Assembly (NCBI GenBank): GCA_050633885.1
Contig: JBOEHK010000002.1
Coordinates: 620,001-684,000 of the forward strand
DNA: 64,000 bases
Direction: 5' to 3'
DNA from: JAWSVE01 sp050633885
GTDB taxonomy: Bacteria; Pseudomonadota; Gammaproteobacteria; Pseudomonadales; Cellvibrionaceae
In this document: positions 52,605-59,836 of the stretch, piece after piece
How the letters are laid out: every line of letters starts with the position of its first letter
Position numbering within the stretch: the stretch's first letter is position 1
Position numbers and translations under genes: made by a program
The notes under the pieces: model-generated
What the model saw: only the letters and a program-made list of their open reading frames with translations
Told to the model about the DNA's origin: nothing
The model's database searches: none

Positions 52605-52985
52605 GGGAATATCCTGTTTTGAATCTAAAGTAAGAGTGTTGATACAGAGACGTGTCGGTATCAGCGAGGCGCGATTATAGCGGGCAAGCGCTATAATTCC
52701 TATAAGCGTCTATCGCTAGACCCTCGTTTTCGGGCTGGCGAACTTATAGGGCGAAGTGATAGAGAGGCATAGAGAAGTAAAGAGAAGTACCGAAGTTAAG
52801 AGCAGACATTCGACGACTTGTATTTATGGGCTTTGACCCCATTATGCTATGCTGTTCCACCTTATTTGTAGGGGTGTGAGAGAGTCAGTAAGAAAACTAT
52901 TGATATTGATTTTGGTACTAAGAATCTGAAACTAAGATTGGTATCAAAGATAGGGAAACACAATTTTTATTCCTGAGTGAGATGT
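52605..52985. other. 381-bp divergent intergenic region miaB / DUF1820
   Basis: No gene is recognised. Besides the inverted repeat at 52674-52697 it has a loose AGAGAAGTA repeat (about 52770-52790). Promoters for both flanking genes must lie here. Confidence 0.45.
52674..52697. promoter_or_regulatory. Inverted repeat with two opposed TATAAT boxes, miaB/DUF1820 divergent region
   Basis: ATTATAGCG (52674-52682) and CGCTATAAT (52689-52697) are exact reverse complements 6 bp apart, and each arm gives a TATAAT hexamer pointing outwards, one toward miaB and one toward DUF1820. No good -35 is seen for either. The 381-bp gap shows nothing else of note. Confidence 0.35.
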
Positions 52986-53321
52986 ATGGCAAATCCGATT
53001 TATAAAGTTATTTTTTACAATCAAGGCCAAGTGTTTGAAGTCTATGCTAGAGCTATTTATCAAAGCGAAATGTATGGCTTTATTGAAGTTGAAGAATATG
53101 TATTTGGTGAGCGATCGCAAATGATCGTCGACCCCGGTGAAGAAAAATTAAAAAATGAATTTGCCAACGTCAATCGCTCTTACATTCCTATGCATTCTAT
53201 TGTCCGTATCGATGAAGTTGAAAAAGAAGGGACTTGCAAAGTCTCGGATATTCAATCTAGCGATAAAGTGGCGCATTTTCCTTTTCCTAAAGGTGCCGCG
53301 CCTAAGCCTACAAGTGAATAG
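52986..53321 (+). CDS. DUF1820 family protein
   Basis: 111 residues from the ATG at 52986 (MANPIYKVIFYNQGQVFEVY); GTG at 52977 would add three residues. It is a compact beta-rich, soluble protein matching DUF1820: YARAIYQSEMYGFIEVEEYVFGERSQMIVDPGEEKLKNEF and MHSIVRIDEVEKEG are well conserved across gammaproteobacteria (shortened here to keep within limits: EMYGFIEVEEY, SQMIVDPGEEKL). The function is unknown. It lies divergent from miaB. Confidence 0.88.
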   Translation: MANPIYKVIFYNQGQVFEVYARAIYQSEMYGFIEVEEYVFGERSQMIVDPGEEKLKNEFANVNRSYIPMHSIVRIDEVEKEGTCKVSDIQSSDKVAHFPFPKGAAPKPTSE

Positions 53322-53427
53322 ATGTCTGTTTTTTTTTGATTTAAACAAGATTGAAAAGAAGTTGTATAAACATCTTTTTTTTAAATGTCGTAAAAAATTT
53401 TGATTAATCTTTTTTAGTACTCCCCTC

Positions 53428-54216
53428 ATGAAATTATTTTTTGAAAAAGTGGGTAACGGTGAGCCACTCATTTTGCTGCATGGCATGTTTGGTTCATTTG
53501 AAAATCTAGGCGCGATCGCTAGAGTTTTGCAAAACCATTACACCTTATACCGTGTTGATCTTCGAAATCATGGCCGGTCTCCGCATGCTGATACAATGTC
53601 ATTTAGAGAAATGGCTGATGACGTTCGAGAGTTAATGGATGACCAAAAAATTGAAAGCAGTTATGTGGTCGGCCATTCACTAGGTGGTAAAGTGGCGATG
53701 CAATTAGCTTTCGATCACCCTGGAAAAATAAAAAAAATTGCAGTTCTTGATATTGCCCCAGTGACCTATCCTTCGCATCACAATGCCATATTAGATGCAC
53801 TGAAAAATATTAACCCTCAAAGTGCAAAGTCCCGTAAAGAAGTCGATGAAAAACTAAAAAATTATGTTGAAGAGCTGGGTGTCCGCCAGTTTATTTTAAA
53901 AAATTTAGAAAGAACTGAGACTGGCGAGTTTTTTTGGAGACTGAACGTTGATGCCGTGATAAATTGTTACGACAGTTTACGCGATAGTATTGAAAGCAGC
54001 GATGCGTCATCAGGATCTTCATCTAAGATCGAAGTATTATTTTTAAAAGGTGAAAAATCTAATTATATCCATAAAAGAAACCATGAAGAGATATTTAAAA
54101 AATTTCCAAATGCAAAAATTGAAGTCATTGCGGGCGCAAGTCATTGGCTACACGCTGAAGATCCCAAAAGTGTTTCAAGTAAAATCATTGATTTTTTAGA
54201 AAGTGAAAAAAATTAA
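53428..54216 (+). CDS. Alpha/beta hydrolase, YbfF-like esterase
   Basis: 262 residues. The oxyanion region ILLHGMFGSFENLG (about 15-28), the nucleophile elbow VVGHSLGGKVAMQLAF (Ser at about 82), an aspartate in the LFLKGEKSNYI region (about 209) and His in IAGASHWLHAEDP (about 239) form the usual triad. It resembles YbfF-type esterases acting on short acyl-CoA or esters. The OYE gene begins 29 bp downstream on the same strand, so an operon is likely, though a shared substrate is not known. Confidence 0.92.
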   Translation: MKLFFEKVGNGEPLILLHGMFGSFENLGAIARVLQNHYTLYRVDLRNHGRSPHADTMSFREMADDVRELMDDQKIESSYVVGHSLGGKVAMQLAFDHPGKIKKIAVLDIAPVTYPSHHNAILDALKNINPQSAKSRKEVDEKLKNYVEELGVRQFILKNLERTETGEFFWRLNVDAVINCYDSLRDSIESSDASSGSSSKIEVLFLKGEKSNYIHKRNHEEIFKKFPNAKIEVIAGASHWLHAEDPKSVSSKIIDFLESEKN

Positions 54217-54245
54217 ATTTATCGAAAATTATAAGCAGGATTAAT

Positions 54246-55343
54246 ATGAGTAACGACGTATTGTTTAAACCATTTAACCATCCCAAATTAACGTTGAAAA
54301 ACAAAATAGCAATGGCGCCTATGACGCGTGGTTTTTCTCCAGATGGAATTCCGGGAGAAAATGTGGCTGAGTATTACCGAAAACGTGCAGAAGGTGGAAC
54401 AGGATTAATTATTACGGAAGGTACTTTAATTGATTATCCTGCCGCAACGGACAGTACAACGTATCCCTCTTTTTACGGTGAAAAAGCCCTAGCCGGATGG
54501 AAGAATGTTGTCGAAACAGTTCATGCCGCAGGTGGGAAAATTATGCCGCAAATTTGGCATGTTGGAGCGACACGTCGGCCAGGTACCGGTCCTCATCCTG
54601 ATGCTCCAACTGCTTCACCCTCTGGATTAGTTTCACCTGGAAAAAAATTATTCGAGCCATTAACTATTTCAGAAATTGAAACCTTGGTGAAATCCTATGC
54701 GCAAGCCGCATTAGATGCGAAAAATTTGGGTTTTGATGGCGTTGAAATTCATGGTGCTCATGGATATTTGATCGATCAGTTCTTCTGGGAAGGTACTAAT
54801 GTTCGTGATGATAAATATGGCGGCAGCTTGACGGCGCGAACAGAATTTGCGGTCGAAATTTTAAAAGAAACGCGTCGTTTAGTTGGAGATGATTTTCCAA
54901 TCGTTTTACGCTGGTCACAATGGAAGCAGCAGGATTATACTCAGAAGCTTGCACAAAACCCTGATGAATTGGCAGAATTTTTAGCGCCGTTGAATGCCGC
55001 AGGTGTTGATATCTTTCATTGCAGTCAACGCCGTTTTTGGGAGCCAGAATTTGAAGGTTCTGATTTAAATCTAGCCGGATGGACAAAACAAATAACCGGT
55101 AAACCAACGATTAGTGTGGGTAGTGTAGGTCTTGATCAAGAATTTACATCTGCATTTAAAGGTGAAGGTGCTAGCGTAGCAAGTATCGATAATCTGATAA
55201 AGCGAATGGAAAATGATGAGTTTGATATGATTGCGATTGGCCGCGCTTTGTTATCAAATCCGGACTGGGCTAATAAAGTTCAAGCAGGTCATTTTGATGA
55301 GTTAAAGCCTTTCTCTCAAGACGATATTAAAAACTTAAATTAA
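54246..55343 (+). CDS. Old Yellow Enzyme-family NADH:flavin oxidoreductase
   Basis: 365 residues, a TIM barrel binding FMN. Motifs: NKIAMAPMTRGFSPDG (about 20-35), QIWHVGATR (about 101), GFDGVEIHGAHGYLIDQFF (about 162), DDKYGGSLTARTEF and the C-terminal DMIAIGRALLSNPDW. It would reduce activated C=C bonds (enones) with NAD(P)H. The pair His-Gly-Ala-His at about 171 carries the HxxH substrate-binding residues. It is followed by a strong bidirectional terminator. Confidence 0.94.
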   Translation: MSNDVLFKPFNHPKLTLKNKIAMAPMTRGFSPDGIPGENVAEYYRKRAEGGTGLIITEGTLIDYPAATDSTTYPSFYGEKALAGWKNVVETVHAAGGKIMPQIWHVGATRRPGTGPHPDAPTASPSGLVSPGKKLFEPLTISEIETLVKSYAQAALDAKNLGFDGVEIHGAHGYLIDQFFWEGTNVRDDKYGGSLTARTEFAVEILKETRRLVGDDFPIVLRWSQWKQQDYTQKLAQNPDELAEFLAPLNAAGVDIFHCSQRRFWEPEFEGSDLNLAGWTKQITGKPTISVGSVGLDQEFTSAFKGEGASVASIDNLIKRMENDEFDMIAIGRALLSNPDWANKVQAGHFDELKPFSQDDIKNLN

Positions 55344-55360
55344 GATAAGTAGTTAAACTA

Positions 55361-55394
55361 AAAAGCCCGAACTGTGAAAACAGTTCGGGCTTTT
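55361..55394. terminator. Bidirectional terminator
   Basis: AAAAGCCCGAACTG (55361-55374) and CAGTTCGGGCTTTT (55381-55394) pair perfectly over 14 bp around a 6-nt loop, with T-runs on both strands. It ends the OYE gene from the left and the convergent aminotransferase gene from the right. Confidence 0.92.
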
Positions 55395-55487
55395 TAGTTC
55401 TTTGTGTTTTTACTAACCGGTGTTTTGATTAACAAGTGTTTTGAATGCGAAGTGCGTCAAATATTTTATTTCAGTGATGTAATGCTA

Positions 55488-56783
55488 TTAAGATATATTT
55501 TTGATCCGTTGTTTTACCGACGCTAGTTTTACACAAACAATAAATACATCCATAGCCTTGGAAATTTCATCAACGGATGGAACCGATGGGGCGATACGAA
55601 TATTTTTATCTTCAGGATCATTACCGTAGGGAAAAGTAGCTCCAGCTGGGGTTAATTTAACACCGGCTTCAGCGGCTAATTTTACAATGGCTTTCGCACA
55701 ATGCTTGTGTGCATCAAAGGAAATAAAATAACCGCCTTGCGGTGACTCAAAGTAGCCAAGATCAGTATTGTTGAATGCGGCTGATAGTTTGGTTAACACC
55801 ATGTCAAATCGCGGCTGTAAAAGCGCAGCGTGTTTCTTCATTAGTTTTCGAATGGCATTGGCATCGGGTAATAGATGACTATGACGTAGTTGATTAACTT
55901 TATCCGGACCAATGGTGCTCATGGCTAGTATTTTCTTAAACGCGTTTAGATTTTTTTCTGAAGCAGCCATGAAAGAAATGCCAGCACCGGCATGGGTAAT
56001 TTTAGACGTTGATGCAAATTGTAAAATATTATCTATAGTCTCATGCTTCTTACAATATTCATTGATATTGGCGAGAGTAGGTGCGTTATCAGAGAGTGTG
56101 TGAACAGAATAGGCGTTATCCCAAAAGACTCGGAAATCTGGATGGGCAATTTGTCCTAGTTTTGCAATCCGCTCAACAGTTTCGTCAGAATACACAACAC
56201 CAGTCGGGTTTGAAAAACGAGGAACACACCACATGCCTCGTATAGTGTCATCTGATTTTATCAGCGACTCGATGGCATCCATGTCAGGGCCGGTTGCAGT
56301 CATGGGAACCGTGACCATATTGATCCCTAGTGTTTCCGTCACGCTAAAATGACGATCATAACCAGGAACAGGGCAGAGGAATGACACTTTTTTGTTGTTG
56401 TTCCAAGCAGAGCTGGTATCGCTAAGTTCTTTTTCAAAACCAAAATGATGAGCGGTCATAGCGGCTTGAAACATCAGCGTTAAGCTGCTGTTACCACCTA
56501 CTAAGATGTTCTTAGTTTCAACACCCAGCAATTCAGCGCCAAGGCATTTTGTTTCTGGTAATCCATCAAGGCCTCCATAGTTACGAGTATCCGTGCCATC
56601 AGAAGCGAGATAATGACCCTTTAATATCCCATCTAATGAATCAGATAGAGAGAGCTGCTCACTCGAAGGTTTACCTCGAGTGATATCCAAATTAAGCTGT
56701 TGGCTTTTTAGTGCTTCGTATTGCGATGTGAGTTCAGATTCCCACTGCTGGCATTGCGCTAAATCTGCAGTTTCTAGGTGCAA
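55488..56783 (-). CDS. Aminotransferase class I, aspartate aminotransferase subgroup Ic-type
   Basis: 431 residues. The N-terminal LTSQYEALKSQQLNLDITRGKP and NYGGLDGLPETKCLGAELLG segments and the PLP lysine in FASTSKITHAGAGISFMAA (about 260) match a branch of fold-type-I enzymes (PF12897 family) that includes bacterial aspartate aminotransferases. Other motifs: GGNSSLTLM, RFSNPTGVVYSDET and GGYFISFD. Amino-donor specificity is not certain. It is monocistronic and convergent with the OYE gene. Confidence 0.88.
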   Translation of the reverse strand: MHLETADLAQCQQWESELTSQYEALKSQQLNLDITRGKPSSEQLSLSDSLDGILKGHYLASDGTDTRNYGGLDGLPETKCLGAELLGVETKNILVGGNSSLTLMFQAAMTAHHFGFEKELSDTSSAWNNNKKVSFLCPVPGYDRHFSVTETLGINMVTVPMTATGPDMDAIESLIKSDDTIRGMWCVPRFSNPTGVVYSDETVERIAKLGQIAHPDFRVFWDNAYSVHTLSDNAPTLANINEYCKKHETIDNILQFASTSKITHAGAGISFMAASEKNLNAFKKILAMSTIGPDKVNQLRHSHLLPDANAIRKLMKKHAALLQPRFDMVLTKLSAAFNNTDLGYFESPQGGYFISFDAHKHCAKAIVKLAAEAGVKLTPAGATFPYGNDPEDKNIRIAPSVPSVDEISKAMDVFIVCVKLASVKQRIKNIS

Positions 56784-57018
56784 CTTGATTTCCTCAAAGA
56801 AAAAATTGTAATGGTAGTAGAAGTAGAGAATTGCTAAATGTGGTTGGCGGTTAAAAACCTAAGTATCAATTCTAAAATTCAGAGGCTAGAATCGCCCCAG
56901 TTCAGTGTGTAATTATACTCAATCAAGATAAATTGCCTATAGGAATTAGCGCTTAAAATAGAGAGTATTTTTTGATAACCCTTAAAGCCCTCAACTTTTT
57001 CATAGAATAGGTACCGTT

Positions 57019-57291
57019 ATGGATTTAAAAGTGATCACGATGGTTTTTGTCACTGTCTTTGTTGCGGAGCTCGGGGATAAAACTCAGTTAGCGACCATGT
57101 TATTTGCGAGCGAAAAAGAGGTAAGCAAGTGGGCTGTTTTTGCGGGTTCCAGTCTTGCACTGATAGTAGCTTCTGGAATGGGGGTGCTAGCAGGTAGTTT
57201 AGTTTCAGAGTATGTCTCGTCGAAGGCATTGTCAGCGATTGCTGGCGCTGGATTTATTATCATTGGTGTTTGGACGTTACTGCGAGCGTAA
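57019..57291 (+). CDS. GDT1/TMEM165 (UPF0016) family single-domain membrane protein
   Basis: 90 residues with three hydrophobic helices and one copy of the signature ELGDKTQLATM (about 17-27). Eukaryotic and many bacterial members have two such domains in tandem, moving Mn2+ and Ca2+; this is the half-length form, which must work as a dimer. The ATG at 57019 follows AGGTACCGTT, a fair ribosome site. It stands alone after the aminotransferase promoter region. Confidence 0.88.
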   Translation: MDLKVITMVFVTVFVAELGDKTQLATMLFASEKEVSKWAVFAGSSLALIVASGMGVLAGSLVSEYVSSKALSAIAGAGFIIIGVWTLLRA

Positions 57292-57505
57292 TAGAGAAGA
57301 GAACCTATTACATTGTTCATTGCCGATCTGTGACCGGTTAACAAATCAAACCAATAGGCATAACACAGCACAACATAAACGAAAACAAAATCATTCATAC
57401 CTATTGGTATTGATTGACGGTTGAGCCAGGTTGAATATTTCTAATCGCCTTCTGTCTCATAATTCAAACATTGTAGAGATTTTTAGAATAGAGATTTTTT
57501 AGATA

Positions 57506-58279
57506 ATGCAATTACCTCTTTTTTCTTCAGCCAATCAAAGGCCTAAACCTCCGGCTGAAAAAGGCGTTACAGTATTAGATGTATTTGATGAGTTGGGTTT
57601 TGATCTCGTTATAAAGCGATCCAATCGTCGACGTACGATTGAAATCATAATACGCACAGGTCAAGTGCAACTTATGCTCCCCCAGTTTGTTCCAACAGAA
57701 GAAGGGTTGGAATTTGTTCGCTCTAAGCAGTCATGGATTTTAAAAACGTTACAGCGTCATTCGGAAAAAATTGAGAATGTCGAGGAAAAACGGTATGAAG
57801 AAGGGGCGTTGTTTGTTTTTTTAGGTCGTGAGTATCCTCTCAAAATATATTTTTCAAAAAAACCACAAGTTCAACTCGCCAACAATGCTTTAATGGTGGG
57901 TATTCGGCAATCAAAAGAAAATAGGGCCGATGAAATTAAAAAAACACTATGGAAGTGGTATCAACAGGAAGCTTATTCAATATTATCTAAAAAAACGTTT
58001 ACGTTGGCAGAAAAAATCAATCGGTCTGTTGTTGAAATTAAATTACGAAAAACAAAAACGAAATGGGGACATTGTACAACAGAAGGGACTATTCAATATA
58101 ATTGGCAAATTATAGCCGCACCTGAAGAAGTTGTGGATTATTTGGTCGCTCATGAAGTGAGTCATTTAGTGCATCATAATCACGGCGTTCGTTTCTGGCG
58201 GCATGTCGAGAGGCTCTATCCTGAGTATAAAAAACATCAACTATGGTTAAAGCAAAATGGACATACATTGTCATTTTAG
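57506..58279 (+). CDS. YgjP/DUF45-like M48-type metallopeptidase family protein
   Basis: 257 residues. The C-terminal zinc motif VAHEVSHLVHHNHGVRFW (HExxH plus a third His, about 211) and the preceding KTKWGHCTTEGTIQYNW define the YgjP/SprT-like group. The N-terminal half (KRSNRRRTIEIIIRTGQVQL) is the usual DUF45 beta region. E. coli YgjP has been reported to hydrolyse UTP, and the true role of most members is unknown. The DUF1287 gene overlaps its 3' end by 23 bp. Confidence 0.9.
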   Translation: MQLPLFSSANQRPKPPAEKGVTVLDVFDELGFDLVIKRSNRRRTIEIIIRTGQVQLMLPQFVPTEEGLEFVRSKQSWILKTLQRHSEKIENVEEKRYEEGALFVFLGREYPLKIYFSKKPQVQLANNALMVGIRQSKENRADEIKKTLWKWYQQEAYSILSKKTFTLAEKINRSVVEIKLRKTKTKWGHCTTEGTIQYNWQIIAAPEEVVDYLVAHEVSHLVHHNHGVRFWRHVERLYPEYKKHQLWLKQNGHTLSF

Positions 58280-58880
58280 ACACACGTTTTTCTTTATTAT
58301 GTTTGCTGTATTATTTTCAAGTAATGTTTTATCTCAAAATCAAACGAGCGAAAATTTTGCCTTGCAATTAGTGCAAGCAGGAATAGATAGAACCCAACAA
58401 ACGATTCGTTATGACGGTTCATATTTTAGTATTGGCTATCCCAATGGAGATGTACCAAGCCATCTTGGTGTTTGTACGGATGTCATCATTCGCTCTTATC
58501 GAGCAATAGGTATTGATTTGCAGCAACGGGTTCATGACGATATGGCGGCCAATTTTGATCAATACCCTTCTCATCGTATTTGGGGGTTAAAGCGAACCGA
58601 CAAAAATATTGATCATCGCCGTGTTCCGAATCTTCAGGTATTTTTTTCTCGGCAAGGTGAGAAATTAAACAGATCAATGAATCAGGTAGATTACTTACCA
58701 GGAGATTTGGTCACTTGGTTGTTGCCGGGAAACCTTCCTCATATTGGAATGGTTGCTAATCAGAAGGATAAAGAGAGTAAAAACCCACTCATTATTCATA
58801 ATATCGGATCTGGACCAGAATTAAGCGACATACTTTTTAACTATAAAATAACAGGCCATTACCGTTATTTCCCTGAATAA
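58257..58880 (+). CDS. DUF1287 family protein with signal peptide
   Basis: 207 residues from the ATG at 58257, inside the end of the YgjP gene; a start at 58299 (MFAVLFSSNVLSQ) is also possible and gives a cleaner signal peptide. The mature part has DUF1287 features: GIDRTQQTIRYDGSYF, GVCTDVIIRSYRAIGIDLQQ (a Cys-containing motif), VNQVDYLPGDLVTW (here MNQVDYLPGDLVTWLL) and LPHIGMVANQ. The fold is NlpC/P60-like, with a Cys and His likely catalytic, so a periplasmic cell-wall hydrolase is plausible. Function unproven. Confidence 0.85.
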   Translation: MDIHCHFRHTFFFIMFAVLFSSNVLSQNQTSENFALQLVQAGIDRTQQTIRYDGSYFSIGYPNGDVPSHLGVCTDVIIRSYRAIGIDLQQRVHDDMAANFDQYPSHRIWGLKRTDKNIDHRRVPNLQVFFSRQGEKLNRSMNQVDYLPGDLVTWLLPGNLPHIGMVANQKDKESKNPLIIHNIGSGPELSDILFNYKITGHYRYFPE

Positions 58881-58925
58881 TTCATCGTTTTACACGCTTA
58901 TCCACAATTCATCCAGAAAACCCTT

Positions 58926-58931
58926 TATAAT
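58926..58931 (+). promoter_or_regulatory. -10 promoter candidate for the FKBP gene
   Basis: TATAAT stands 103 bp before the fklB start in the 153-bp gap. No convincing -35 is seen at the right spacing, so this is only a -10 candidate. Confidence 0.3.
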
Positions 58932-59033
58932 CTCGCCCTCATCTTTTTCGGCTCAGGCTTAGCTTTTTTATATGCTTATTCATGGATCGCTTAATCCGAG
59001 AATCTCATAAAAAACACCAACACAGGAACAATC

Positions 59034-59648
59034 ATGGCTACTGATTTAACAACCACAGAAGAGCATGCATCTTACGGCATTGGCATGCAAATGGGACAGC
59101 AATTGCGAGGCGCTTTTGAAAACGTATCGTTATCGGCAGCGTTGTCTGGTATACAGGATTCTTTTGAAGGAAAAGATCCTAAAATCAGTCCTGAAGATAT
59201 CAATGCAGCTTTTCAAATTATTCAAGAGCAATTAAAAGCAGAAGAAGCTGGAAAAGCAGAAAAATTTTCGGCAGAAGGCGAAGCGTTTTTAGCAGAGAAT
59301 GCAAAGCGTGATGAGGTGACGGTAACAAGTTCTGGATTGCAATATGAAATCATAGAAGCTGGCGATGGCGATAAGCCAACGGCCCAGAGTACTGTGCGAA
59401 CGCATTACTGCGGAACATTAATTGATGGTACAGAGTTTGATAGCTCTTATCGTCGAAATGATCCTGCGGAATTTCCAGTTAGCGGAGTCATTGCAGGCTG
59501 GACTGAAGCGTTACAATTAATGCCTGTCGGTTCAAAGTGGAAATTATTTATTCCTTATCAGTTGGCATACGGAGAAAATGGTGCAGGTGGTGCGATTGGC
59601 CCTTATCAAGCGTTAGTTTTTGATATTGAGTTATTAGCCATCCTTTAA
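59034..59648 (+). CDS. fklB: FKBP-type peptidyl-prolyl isomerase, FklB-like
   Basis: 204 residues. A helical N-terminal dimerisation region (about 1-90, ASYGIGMQMGQQLRG and INAAFQIIQEQLKAEEAGK) precedes the FKBP domain: GLQYEIIEAGDG, VRTHYCGTLIDGTEFDSSY, VIAGWTEALQLMPVGSKWKLF, PYQLAYGENG and VFDIELLAIL. This matches the FklB (FKBP22) architecture. It speeds proline isomerisation during folding, with no signal peptide, so it acts in the cytoplasm. It converges on the hybrid kinase through a structured intergenic element. Confidence 0.95.
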   Translation: MATDLTTTEEHASYGIGMQMGQQLRGAFENVSLSAALSGIQDSFEGKDPKISPEDINAAFQIIQEQLKAEEAGKAEKFSAEGEAFLAENAKRDEVTVTSSGLQYEIIEAGDGDKPTAQSTVRTHYCGTLIDGTEFDSSYRRNDPAEFPVSGVIAGWTEALQLMPVGSKWKLFIPYQLAYGENGAGGAIGPYQALVFDIELLAIL

Positions 59649-59680
59649 ATATCTTTAACGTAAATTATTTTATGTAAGGT

Positions 59681-59812
59681 AAAACGGCTTCTCATTGTAT
59701 TCGATTCGTTGTCTTAGGGTCGCAGTATGAAACTCGTAACATTAGACTCGAGTTGTAGAGTCATAGTGCTAGATGCTTGATACAATAGTACTAGATATAA
59801 AGAAGCCGTTTT
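59681..59812. repeat. 132-bp multi-stem inverted-repeat element between fklB and a hybrid kinase
   Basis: Nested inverted repeats: AAAACGGCTTCT (59681-59692)/AGAAGCCGTTTT (59801-59812); ATTGTAT (59694-59700)/ATACAAT (59780-59786); GCAGTATGA (59722-59730)/TCATAGTGC (59761-59769, one mismatch); AACTCG (59731-59736)/CGAGTT (59749-59754). The arms collapse into one long stem-loop. It could be a miniature element (MITE), a non-coding RNA or an elaborate terminator for the convergent genes. No copy elsewhere in the window was noticed. Confidence 0.55.
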
Positions 59813-59836
59813 TATTGGTCTGGATTTCAATTAATA

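Noticed and set aside
57084..57398. 104-codon frame antisense to the GDT1 gene
   Set aside because: Opposite a conserved gene, without recognisable motif.
58898..58906. Perfect DnaA box (TTATCCACA)
   Set aside because: A single copy without neighbouring boxes or origin-type A/T region; expected by chance in a window this size.
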